From positions 1,892,001-1,956,000 of the forward strand of contig JAPNXP010000018.1 in the NCBI GenBank assembly GCA_028753945.1: a DNA stretch of 64,000 nucleotides. The letters are read 5' to 3'. Below, piece after piece: positions 22,917 through 33,251 of the stretch. The translations under genes were made by a program, and so were the position numbers. Each line of letters starts with the position of its first letter. Positions within the stretch are counted from its first letter, which is position 1. This stretch comes from Hexactinellida sp. DTS-2022. Its lineage: Eukaryota; Porifera; Hexactinellida. A model generated the notes under the pieces. The model did no database searches and was not told the DNA's origin. It saw nothing but the letters and a program-made list of their open reading frames with translations.

Positions 22917-24087
22917 CCCATTCCGAAAGTTGTAAATTGATGGAAATGAAAGTTTTGCAAATAAAGATTGTCTTTTCAACACTACTAAAATCATAAATAC
23001 AGCCGGTGTTGATCCAGCATATTGAGTTTTAAATTAAATGACAGTAGAAAGTAGAAAGTAGCCAGGATTATTTAATACAAACGCCGATGATCGGTGGGTA
23101 AGTAAATTCAAAAATAATTAACAATAATTTCAATAAACTATTTATACTATCTATACAGGGCAAAATCCCTAACCATCTAAGGAAGTGCCTAACCAAACTT
23201 TTAAGGTTTTAATTGATACTTTAGGTCACTAGGAATAGTTTAAGCCCAGACAACATTTTTGAAAATTGTTGGTTTTCACTCAAACGGTGACGTCATCACA
23301 CGACTAATTTTTCACACTATCGGTAATAACTATTGATCTATATGTCGCCATGACATGAAATTTGTATATTTGAATAGGGCGTAAGAAAACCTATCGATTG
23401 ATGTATAAATTATTTTAATCAGAAGTCATCTGTATTTTAGTTTATGACGTCATCAAAAATTTACTTTCGAGAGATTCAGCTGTTTATCACGACAAACGTC
23501 ACTTTACTCGATTTGAATTATTATGTTGACCTTATGCATGTTATAAAAAACTTCCGCAAAGGACGTACACACGTTTTCGCAATTTTCGGATATATAATAT
23601 AGACTAATACTTAGTAAATATACGACAATAATCCACCGATACATATATTCCAATATGTCTGGTGAAAAGATTGTGCATTTTTTGAGATAAAAGCACCCAA
23701 TTTTCTACAGTTGTTGCATTTTAGCTGCTGATCACCTTTAGCTATTGCGCATAGCCCAATTTATGGAAAATGAAATATTCAGGGGGTCAAAGATTAGTGC
23801 CCGATGGAATTCTCCGGCAGTATGAACCAATAATAGACCATTCAAATGCATTCATAGCGACTGTATATTGTCAGATTCGTCCTCAGCACTAATTTTCCAG
23901 CATTTGAGGGCAATATTTACTATATTTGGGGAAATTATTCTTTGTTATTCCATTGCAACAGTAGGAATGTTGTAACATTCCGATCTCAAAATTGCTACTA
24001 GCCATATCGAGTGATACCTTGTTTTCTCGGATGTGCGCACTGAGTGCGATTTTGCTATTAGAAACACTCTAAATATTAAAAAGTATG

Positions 24088-24320
24088 CAGGATTTTATAC
24101 AAAAAGGTTTCCTATGATTAGCATCCTAGAAACAATCACATCGCCAACTGGGGGTCAGGAGGGGCGCTGTTAACCCTCCAGTGGGGTCCAGGGGCAAAGC
24201 CCCTGGAAGCCAGTAACAATATTAGAGTACTAGACTAGAGCCAGCAGTAGAGTGCTATTGCTATTCGCCAAGGAAAAATAGGGGGATCCCAGGGTGCCCC
24301 ACCCTCTGTATAAAACCCTG
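24088..24320. mobile_element. 233-bp MITE with 5-bp TSD (left-arm copy)
   Basis: The ends are CAGGATTTTATACAAAAAGG and (inward) CAGGGTTTTATACAGAGGG, flanked by gtatg (24083-24087, 24321-24325). Internal inverted motif ccaggggcaaagcccctgg. Its mirror image is at 25109-25341. Confidence 0.85.
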
Positions 24321-24480
24321 GTATGTGTTGTTCCATATTCCTGCACAAGGCATAATGACCCAGAAATTTGATTCGGCATTTTCAACACCTATAATGCTTC
24401 AATATTTCCAAATAAAAGGGATTGTTTCAATAGTATCATTTTTGCAAGGTCCTTGTGCCTAATTAGCGATAAATTGCTGA

Positions 24481-24948
24481 ATTCTTTATCCAGAGTATCT
24501 ATTTGCATGGCCGTAAATCCATAAAATAGTGGGAGGATTAAGCACCACACTTTATATTACTTATCAATAAAGATAAAATTCAAAAATAGTGTCAAAAGTA
24601 CATAAAGCTATCTAAAACTAGAGACTGAAATTTCCATAGATTTTTCTACTTATTTCAGATCTACTAGCAAATTCCCTTGCTAAATAATCAACGTCTAGCT
24701 TTCAAATGGTATAATAATAGAAATAAATTTGTCATTTTTAATGCTGGAGATTTGTTTAGAAAGTAGTCGGAAGATACTCCATTATAGCATCCTCTAAACA
24801 CAAAAGGGGGGTATGATTGTATGGAGCATCACCTCCAACCAAAGGATGGGGGATATATCCCCACCATTCCCCCCTGGATATACGCCCATGTATATTTGGC
24901 ATGATAGGCATTTATTCTAGTTCAAATAATAATAAATTATAACTACTT
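24481..24948. other. Loop of foldback element
   Basis: 468 bp of AT-rich unique sequence, with a short G/C-run segment at about 24806-24895 resembling the ctacgcccctg element ends. No ORF. Confidence 0.7.
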
Positions 24949-25108
24949 TCAGCAATTTATCGCTAATTAGGCACAAGGACCTTGCAAAAATGATACTATT
25001 GAAACAATCCCTTTTATTTGGAAATATTGAAGCATTATAGGTGTTGAAAATGCCGAATCAAATTTCTGGGTCATTATGCCTTGTGCAGGAATATGGAACA
25101 ACACATAC

Positions 25109-25341
25109 CAGGGTTTTATACAGAGGGTGGGGCACCCTGGGATCCCCCTATTTTTCCTTGGCGAATAGCAATAGCACTCTACTGCTGGCTCTAGTCTAGT
25201 ACTCTAATATTGTTACTGGCTTCCAGGGGCTTTGCCCCTGGACCCCACTGGAGGGTTAACAGCGCCCAACCTGACCCCCAGTTGGCGATGTGATTGTTTC
25301 TAGGATGCTAATCATAGGAAACCTTTTTGTATAAAATCCTG
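25109..25341. mobile_element. 233-bp MITE with 5-bp TSD (right-arm copy)
   Basis: Mirror image of 24088-24320 with duplications catac at 25104-25108 and 25342-25346. Same length and ends. Confidence 0.85.
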
Positions 25342-26278
25342 CATACTTTTTAATATTTAGAGTGTTTCTAATAGCAAAATCGCACTCAGTGCGCACATCC
25401 GAGAAAACAAGGTATCACTCGATATGGCTAGTAGCAATTTTGAGATCGGAATGTTACAACATTCCTACTGTTGCAATGGAATAACAAAGAATAATTTCCC
25501 CAAATATAGTAAATATTGCCCTCAAATGCTGGAAAATTAGTGCTGAGGACGAATCTGACAATATACAGTCGCTATGAATGCATTTGAATGGTCTATTATT
25601 GGTTCATACTGCCGGAGAATTCCATCGGGCACTAATCTTTGACCCCCTGAATATTTCATTTTCCATAAATTGGGCTATGCGCAATAGCTAAAGGTGATCA
25701 GCAGCTAAAATGCAACAACTGTAGAAAATTGGGTGCTTTTATCTCAAAAAATGCACAATCTTTTCACCAGACATATTGGAATATATGTATCGGTGGATTA
25801 TTGTCGTATATTTACTAAGTATTAGTCTATATTATATATCCGAAAATTGCGAAAACGTGTGTACGTCCTTTGCGGAAGTTTTTTATAACATGCATAAGGT
25901 CAACATAATAATTCAAATCGAGTAAAGTGACGTTTGTCGTGATAAACAGCTGAATCTCTCGAAAGTAAATTTTTGATGACGTCATAAACTAAAATACAGA
26001 TGACTTCTGATTAAAATAATTTATACATCAATCGATAGGTTTTCTTACGCCCTATTCAAATATACAAATTTCATGTCATGGCGACATATAGATCAATAGT
26101 TATTACCGATAGTGTGAAAAATTAGTCGTGTGATGACGTCACCGTTTGAGTGAAAACCAACAATTTTCAAAAATGTTGTCTGGGCTTAAACTATTCCTAG
26201 TGACCTAAAGTATCAATTAAAACCTTAAAAAGTTTGGTTAGGCACTTCCTTAGATGGTTAGGGTTTTTACCCTGTATA

Positions 26279-26628
26279 ATAATTTAAGTCTTGAAATTTA
26301 TTTAATGATTAGTTAACAAAACGAAGCGACTATTCGAATATTCGTTCCTTACATTTCGAATATTCGTTTATTTCATTTTATTTTAATTCAGAGCATTAAA
26401 ATAATTATTGAATGATTCATTGTCATATAATTATATAAATAAATTAAGGATATATCTATATTTATTGTTTGGCTTAGGATAATGTTATTATAATATTAAA
26501 AATGGAAATAACTAATACAAATTAAATCTCGTTCGCCGTCGGTGTTTTCTGAAAAAGATTGAATAAGTATTTTACCGAGCTTAACTAATAAGTTCAAGTA
26601 GTTTAGTGAATAACTTCCCTGATGGTAT
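26279..26628. other. Fragment of GAATATTCG MITE and array flank
   Basis: 26290-26370 contains a decayed end of the 413-bp MITE family (gactattcgaatattcgttcc). 26560-26628 is the inverted counterpart of the flank right of the 20.2-kb palindrome array. No gene. Confidence 0.5.
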
Positions 26629-26709
26629 AGGCGCTAGCGCCTAGTAGCTTAGGCGCTAACGCCGTGTACCTAACGCGCTAGCGCCTTGTACCTTAGGCGC
26701 TAGCGCCTA
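26629..26709. repeat. Second GGCGCTAGCGCC palindrome array
   Basis: Four copies of ggcgctagcgcc or one-base variants (ggcgctaacgcc, gcgctagcgcc). They are in reverse order and orientation relative to 20202-20281, with the same spacer lengths and homologous flanks. Two of the four palindromes have decayed. Confidence 0.9.
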
Positions 26710-26806
26710 GACATTTTTAATATATGGGAATGTTATCCAGGTTTAGAAATGAACTCGCGTTATAACGAAATCCAAGTAGTACTTGCAATTCGTTATACCG
26801 AGAGTT

Positions 26807-28627
26807 GGGAGACGCTCATTTGCGTACATTTCATTTGCGTACATATCATTTGTGTACAGTGTATTTATTTCACAGTTACATATACTACACTTGCGTACAA
26901 AAGAGTTATTATCTGAAAACACAAGAATACAAGTGATTTTGACAAACTTAAGACTTTTTGACATGCATAAAATGTACAAAACGACCGAATACTGGTAAGA
27001 AAAATAATAAATGGCTACAAATGACTTAACCTTTCGATTAGTGTCTTCATCAAAGGGGACAAATAAGTTATCTCATGATGGAAACTTATACATATTCCAC
27101 CGGGGAATATTTAAGAAGGAATGGAGATGCGAGATCCGAACGTGCAAAGCAAGAGTCCACTCAGTCGATGATTTGATTGTCAAAATGTCTGGAGAACATT
27201 TTCATTCAAAAGAAAACGGCAAAGAGGAAGTTGCGATTGCGAAAGAGAACTTAAGGAAACGTGCAAGAGAAACTCACGATAATCCACATATAGCTATTGG
27301 AGAAGAAACGAGTTCTCTATCAGAGGCAGCAAAATCTCTATTACCATCACAACATGCTGTAAAGCTGATGTATAAGAGACAACGTACTGCCCCAGCAATT
27401 CCACATTCCGTTGAAGATCTAGAATTAAACGCGTCTGATATAAAAACACTATCAGATAAGAACTTCCTATTTTATGATTCCGGACCCGAACCAGAGAGAA
27501 TAGTAATGTTTGCTACAAGAGAGAATTTAGATCTCCTAGCAATGTCAAGTATCTGGCTGGCTGATGGGACGTTTAAAACAGTGCCTACTCTATTTACCCA
27601 GCTCTACACTATTCATTGTCTTGCTGGAAGTCCAAATCCCTTTGCTAATGGACACTTACTTCCTTGTATTTACGCATTGCTTCCCAATAAGAAAGCCACT
27701 ACCTACACTAAAATGTGGAAAGTTATTAACGAAGCTTGTCCAAATTCTCAACCTAACTTTCTCTTTGTCGATTTTGAACAGGCGGTTATTAATTCTTTTA
27801 AATCAATTTGGCCACTAACCCAAGTAAAAGCGTGCTTCTTTCACCTGTCCCAGGCTGTGTTTCGAAAGATACAGTCCTTAGGCCTCCAGCAACGATACCA
27901 AAACAATCCGGAATTTGCCATAACGATGAGAATGTTACCAGCACTCGCGTTTGTACCACCTGAACTTGTTGGATGGTCGTTTGATCATCTTGTTACGATA
28001 TTTCCCGAAAATGCTTATCCCCTTTGTAAGTATTTCGAGGAAACATACATAGGGCTGATGAATCTAAATGGCAGTAGAAATCCTCCTCTATTCCCCGTTG
28101 ATCTTTGGAATATTTTCCATCTTGTACCTCGAGGATTACCTAGGACTACAAATTTGGTCGAGGCATGGCACCGTGGATATTTAACTACATGTGGTTGTCA
28201 CCACCCCACAATATGGAGATTCATTAAAGCTTTGAAAACTGAACAAGCTAATGTAGAACTGAAACATGTGAGATATATTTGTGGAGAAGATCCCAAAAAG
28301 ACAAAAAAATCCATTCAGAATGAAAAATCGTTAATAAACTTGGTAAATTCTTTCGCACACAGACCGATACTATTATACCTGCGTGGAGTTTCGTTCAAAA
28401 TCTTACTATAAATTGTGTGTTAGACTGTTATTTTTGTTACCAACTCCATATTTAATTAAATGCATTTTACTAATACGTGTATACAGTTATATCATTAATT
28501 AAAGTTACCAATAAAATTATAGTTATGCACAAAATGATAAATTGAATGCTGTACGCAAATGTATTACTCGCAACTGCCAAATTAAAACATTGTACGCAAA
28601 TGAAATGTACGCAAAAGTGATAGACCC
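26807..28627 (+). mobile_element. Apparently intact autonomous MULE transposon
   Basis: A perfect 9-bp duplication ccgagagtt lies at 26798-26806 and 28628-28636. Inside, both ends start GGG and share tttgcgtacatttcatttgc within the first 40 bp; further copies of tttgcgtaca occur subterminally on both sides. The 1821-bp unit contains one uninterrupted transposase ORF. A 9-bp TSD is diagnostic of the Mutator superfamily. With a perfect TSD and an open frame, this is the best candidate in the window for a recently active autonomous element. Confidence 0.92.
27011..28411 (+). CDS. FLYWCH-domain MULE transposase
   Basis: This 466-residue intronless ORF would cut and rejoin element ends in the nucleus. 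Residues ~8-66 form a FLYWCH-type zinc finger (YIFHRGIFKKEWRCEIRTCK, then EHFHS), the usual N-terminal DNA-binding module of animal MULEs. Residues ~165-290 are the MULE catalytic core. D185 (ADGTFKTVP) and D254 (FVDFEQAV) are the likely catalytic aspartates, followed by the C-x2-H motif C275-FF-H278. The third acidic residue is probably in YFEETYIG (E343/E344) or NLVEAWH (E384); the sequence alone does not decide. PCIYALLPNK is also typical. The ATG at 27011 is the first in frame and leaves the finger complete. Flanking TIRs and the 9-bp TSD fix the element boundaries. No stop or shift interrupts it. It lacks the RING segment seen in the decayed relative at 46.8 kb. Confidence 0.92.
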   Translation: MATNDLTFRLVSSSKGTNKLSHDGNLYIFHRGIFKKEWRCEIRTCKARVHSVDDLIVKMSGEHFHSKENGKEEVAIAKENLRKRARETHDNPHIAIGEETSSLSEAAKSLLPSQHAVKLMYKRQRTAPAIPHSVEDLELNASDIKTLSDKNFLFYDSGPEPERIVMFATRENLDLLAMSSIWLADGTFKTVPTLFTQLYTIHCLAGSPNPFANGHLLPCIYALLPNKKATTYTKMWKVINEACPNSQPNFLFVDFEQAVINSFKSIWPLTQVKACFFHLSQAVFRKIQSLGLQQRYQNNPEFAITMRMLPALAFVPPELVGWSFDHLVTIFPENAYPLCKYFEETYIGLMNLNGSRNPPLFPVDLWNIFHLVPRGLPRTTNLVEAWHRGYLTTCGCHHPTIWRFIKALKTEQANVELKHVRYICGEDPKKTKKSIQNEKSLINLVNSFAHRPILLYLRGVSFKILL

Positions 28628-28636
28628 CCGAGAGTT

Positions 28637-29304
28637 CACTTAGATCGATGCAATTAGAAGAATCACTTCCAAGCGACCCTTTTAATTGCATCGATAGAAG
28701 CAAATATAAATAAAAGGATTTGGGTATTCAAAGTGCCAAAAAATGCGATTTTCAGGATCTATTGCATGATAATTTGAGACGCGTGAGATTTTGAGACATA
28801 CTATTAGCAAACTATGGATGTGCTATTGGAAATTATACAGTGATATTTAGAGACGCTATAAAAGGAATTTTTGGCTCATTTACTTTTATTATGAACCTAG
28901 GAATACTATGATTTCGAGATCATAATACGCATAGGTAACCATGTATTATTAAATAATTTACCATATAAGAATCCTAATATATGCATTAATTGTCTTATTC
29001 ATTTACAAAAAACAAACATTCAAATATATTCATATTTTGAAATGAATCCAAATGAAGATGATGAAATCATCCACTTTCTTCGGGTTGAAAAATATCATGA
29101 TCTTAAACTTCACTTCAGACAAAATGGAACTACAAAAGAAGATTGTCTTCCTCATTTATTAGAGATTCCAATATACTTTTTACGGTAATATTTACTTCCT
29201 TATCCTCTAAACCATGAATAAATATAACGAACCTGTAGCAAGAAATTGTAGTGCAACATCTAATTGGGTAGTAGTTGGAATGGAATGTGATCTGAGGGTG
29301 GTTC
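28637..29304. other. Mostly non-coding; one 48-codon ORF
   Basis: AT-rich. The only noteworthy frame is 29042-29188 (+): ATG, 48 codons, acidic start (MNPNEDDEIIHFL), ending in TAA inside tacggtaat, a donor-like context. It could be a first exon, but there is no supporting downstream exon. Confidence 0.3.
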
Positions 29305-29455
29305 GAAATATTTAGTCGTTGATTTTGTAAATCGACTTTTCAGAATGTCGATTTTACAAAATCAACTATTTTGCAAATTCGAGGTTAAGTTTGTATTTTT
29401 GATTTCATAAAATCGATGTTTTGGATTTCGATTTTGTAAAATCGACATAACATAT
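29305..29455. repeat. Fragment of GATTTTACAAAATC palindrome element
   Basis: Contains several copies of gattttgtaaaatcga / gattttacaaaatcaa and ends cgacataacatat, the same terminus as the larger element at 57204-57843. The left part is truncated or diverged. Confidence 0.75.
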
Positions 29456-29477
29456 ATTGTACGTATATATACGTGTA

Positions 29478-29570
29478 CAGTAAAACCTCCATTTAGGGAA
29501 CACTTTGGGGACTGCTGAAAAGTGTTCCTAATATGGAGGTGTTCCTTGATAAGAGGTCTGCTTTTTAGGA
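29478..29570 (+). mobile_element. Solo end of a Tc1/mariner-pogo-type element
   Basis: A TA-flanked end CAGTAAAACCTCCATTTAGG with internal partial complementarity (gtgttcctaatatggagg). A matching right terminus was not found. Confidence 0.55.
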
Positions 29571-31512
29571 TCCGATCACAAACTTTGTAAGGTGTATTAA
29601 TGTTTGTTATAAACATGCTCAAGATGTACACTAACCGGCCAAAATATTTGAAGAGCAATAATTTGTATTCATAAATTAATGTTTATAGTAGCATATTAAC
29701 ATTATTAGATGTTTCAACATGGCATTTTGATAAATTTATATGTCAATTAAAAAATAATAGCGAAATTTTTGAATTCACATTTTAGGTAGGTGATAAACTC
29801 ATTAACTATATAATTAGCTAATTAAATACAAAAATTCTGATCATTAATTAAGATGCAATTAGAATATACAAGTTCTGATTGCAGATTTGAACTCCACATA
29901 AATTTATGCGGAGTAGAAACGCATGTGCAGTTGAATAAATATCTTTTATAATTAATTAATATATTTGTTTACTATTGATAAGAGAGGGACAGGTTAGCGG
30001 TTGCGCAGTGAAGTTAAATTGTTTTCGATGCGATTCAGAACATTATTATACTAAGAGTGAAAAATAAATGAATATTAAAACTGAACTTCTTGTTAACACA
30101 GAGCATTGTATATATCTAATTATATTTCTCAGCTTGTGGCCCTTTCGAAAAAATATATTTCTCCTTTCAGTAGTAGTAAGTGAGTTCCATTTGAGTATTC
30201 CCAAAGGAAAATTGGGGCATAATATAACATTTTAGCAGTGTTCGAAAAACCGCCCTTTTTAGAAAATAATAAGCAGGTGGAAAAGACTTTTCTGCCTTTT
30301 TCTAATGACTAGCCTACGCATAATTAATATATTTCGGTGACAATGTGGAAACTATTTACTGTCTACAGTATATTACATGCTTATTCTACAATTTTGATAA
30401 AATTCACACAGTTAGAGTTAATTGCTTTCAAACAATTTTTAGTTCTCGAAGTAATCTTAAATACCACACTTCACTTATCAACATAAATATTTGGTGTATA
30501 TATACATGGATCAGTGTAGATTGGTTAATCCACTATTCTTTGTTTGACATTAGGGACCCAATCTCAAAGGTCATACATTCAACAATTGGTGGTACAGGAA
30601 GCGTGGAATATCTATAGATTATCTTTCTCTTGCATATAGAAGCTTACCCATAGGCGCCGAACAATATAAATCCCTGAGGGGGCAGGGCCAAAAGTAGGTA
30701 ATCACTATTGGAAACAAACTTAAGTCAAATAATTGAAGTTCACACACTATTTTTGCGTTTTCGCATACATCACTTTACGCATGCTGTTCTTCTCGACGAA
30801 TTCGTTCACCACCTCGCGCATATCCAGCAATTCGACATAATCACTGTTTATCTTATATTATTAAGACTAACATTTACAAAATACATCCAAAACCCAAGGG
30901 GGCTGCCCTCCACGCCCTGTGAACCAAGGGGGCAAGCCCCCTTGGCACCCCCCCTTCGGGACCCATGTTACCATTATAAGGGCCTGGAGTGGTGCCATTT
31001 ATGGTCAAAAGTGTTTTACCAAATTCATGCCCTTTTTCGAGGGGAAAAAGATTATTAACCGGGATAGTCTATTCTGCCAACCTTTAATTAGGAATATGGG
31101 CACAAAGATTACAAAAGGTTATTCAATTGTGCCCAATTTTTATTTAAAATTCGTGAGATCTACAAAATTTTGCTCTTAGGAATGTTTTTATAACTGTTGC
31201 AAAATATAGCATTCGGCACCAGGCATTTGGTCAAGCCCTTTTAGAAGGGTTAAATCAAAGCCAATATCTAAACACTATTTCCAAAAAGGCTTAATTAGGG
31301 ACACAGGCCCTCTCTAAAAGGACTTTTCCAAGTGTGATTATGCCATTTCTAACTTGTCCCGATGCCTGGAAGCCACAGTAACATAAACAAATCTAAGCAA
31401 ATATTTTCAAAAGTTTGAACATAAAAGTCGGCACAAAAAAGTTTTAAAACGTCTCGAAAAACAGAATATTATAGTACAATATCGAGTTTTCACGTCAAAA
31501 AGATTCTAAATA
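29571..31512. other. No gene recognised; G/C hairpin
   Basis: AT-rich up to about 30640. 30650-31400 is somewhat richer in G/C with aagggggcaagcccccttgg (30926-30945), a strong short hairpin. It resembles the core of the window's G-run MITEs, but no TIR pair was resolved. Open frames at 30708-31179 run across this hairpin and are not credited. Confidence 0.35.
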
Positions 31513-31668
31513 CAGTCGACAACCGGTAATTCGAACTGTCACGGGAAGAAAAAATATCGTCGAATTAGCGAATATTCGAATTATCACAAGGATTTGTATG
31601 GGAGGGCCTTCCAAGGGAATAAAAATTTACTCTAATAAGCGAATGTTCGAATTATCGGTTGTCGACTG
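31513..31668. mobile_element. 156-bp pogo/Tigger-like MITE
   Basis: The ends are CAGTCGACAACCGGTAATTC and (inward from the right) CAGTCGACAACCGATAATTC, with TA on both sides (31511-31512, 31669-31670). A few internal repeats of cgaatattcgaattatc. Non-coding. Confidence 0.92.
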
Positions 31669-31802
31669 TACTCCTAACGAAATCTCATGGAGAAACTCAA
31701 TAACCGTAGCATGAAAGCATACTCATTGATATTATGAGCTTAAACAAATGTTTACATAATAAATAAATAACCTCGATAAAACTTGTGAGTTGGGAATCTC
31801 AC

Positions 31803-32023
31803 CGGACGAGGATATGGGTGAGGTGAACGAGGAGTCGGGGCTACTAATGAGGAGGTTGGTGGGGAAAGTGTAGGTTTCTTTTTTACTTCGGGTGAAAGAA
31901 TGGGTAGTTTCGTGACTTCCAACAGTGTTTTGGGAGGTGTTGGAGAGGTCACAGTTGTTAATGTTGGGAGGACTGTGGGTTCCCAATCTTTGTGTGAAGC
32001 CCGTTTCACAAAGTTCAATATTT
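31803..32023 (-). CDS. Candidate internal exon, Pro/Ser/Thr-rich protein
   Basis: On the minus strand a T-rich tract ends in tttttatttag (acceptor AG at 32024-32025). It is followed by 221 bp of open frame and then CGTCCG|GTGAGA, a good donor (GT at 31801-31802). The frame encodes about 73 residues beginning ILNFVKRASHKDWEPTV, then a low-complexity stretch with PTLTTVTSPTPPKTLLEVTK, KKKPTLSPPTSS and TPRSPHPYPRP. Such composition suits a linker or extracellular mucin-like segment; no domain is identifiable. GC content is clearly higher than the surroundings. Both splice signals plus composition make a host exon plausible, but the neighbouring exons were not found. Confidence 0.4.
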
Positions 32024-32795
32024 CTAAATAAAAAGATATAAAGTAATAAGATGTATCTGTAAAGTTGATAGAGTATATAAAAATTATCAATATAATCTAG
32101 AGAATTGATATAGAACATTGTAATAGACACTGATAACACAAAATATTTTACACATCAAATAAATACCAAATTTCATGGCATTAGTGTTTGCAACTGTCAA
32201 TAACCCAAATGATAAAAAATACTTCACAAGTCGATATCTAATTAGCCCCAAATTACTCTTTCCACATTCAGCCCGTTTCGTAGCACAGTGGCATAAATAA
32301 CTATATAGTAAATAAAGTAATAATTATTTATCCAAAAATTATAAAGCCAATCAACAATTCAAAGTATAGAAATATAGAAATGGTTGTCATCTAACTATTA
32401 TACCTAAACACTTTTGAAAGTATTTGTAAGAACACTCAAGTAAATTACACCTTTACTCGCCAGCGGAGTAATTCATAACAAAAAGGTGGCGGATGAAAAA
32501 TCAAAAAAGTCTGATAGATGGTAAGTACTATAGTCAAATCCGCTTAATTGAGCCTTATTTATCCGATCAAGTGCACAAATATTTAACCAGAAAAGGATTG
32601 GGCTAAATATTGGTCATTGTGCAACCAAAGTATAAGGGCACGTTAAAATTGTACCAAATGGAAATATATACAAACCACCGAAGATATGTCTACTGAAAAT
32701 CATTTCAAACGCTTAATATACAATAACACCTTACCCTCGTTCATCCCTACTTCGATAATCCGTATATTCAAGTTTGGGTTTTGTCTAGTACAAAA
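32024..32795. other. No gene recognised
   Basis: AT-rich. Contains a lone MITE end near 32534 (agtcaaatccgcttaatt) related to the 22746-22846 family. Otherwise nothing. Confidence 0.4.
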
Positions 32796-33251
32796 CTGGG
32801 TTGGACGGACAGTTGACTATATACGATTAAACCGGACAAAACTGGACAAAAGTATTTTCATTGTTAGTGTTAACACTTAACAAATTAATAATTACTAATA
32901 CTAATATAGTAGAGTATAATGTTGTGTCGATCTATCAAATAAAATGTATTACTCAATGGGATACTAAGCAAATATATCTTCATCACACCAATAATAATTA
33001 AGTAATTGTACATAGTATATAAATTTTACACTTGATCTTGCATTAAATTAATTAATAATCACCACACAGGATCATACACACACACACAAGCAGCACAAGT
33101 TTTATGGGTATTCGTATTTGAAATGTGTCTTTGTGTTATTCATCTACAATAAATATTAGGATATTAACTAACAATATTTCTGAAATAATGAATACGCAAT
33201 AGAAATATTAGATTTCTATTACGAATTCGAATTTCAAAGAATTTGTTTCGA

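Larger units (their letters stand above)
23156..26274. mobile_element. 3.1-kb foldback element with 1.3-kb inverted arms
   Basis: Arms 23156-24480 and 24949-26274 (1325 and 1326 bp) are almost perfectly complementary, with only isolated differences. Examples are aggaggggcg versus aggttgggcg and small changes at the extreme ends. The loop is 468 bp. Termini read CAGGGCAAAATCCCTAACC (left) and CAGGGTAAAAACCCTAACC (right, inward), with TATA on both outer sides. No transposase-like ORF is present in arms or loop. Each arm contains the same nested 233-bp MITE with the same 5-bp duplication, so the arms were copied or homogenised after that insertion. Confidence 0.9.

Noticed and set aside
30708-31179. 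Two overlapping ORFs of 116 and 86 codons
   Set aside because: They cross a G/C hairpin typical of the local MITEs; translations are low complexity and match no family.
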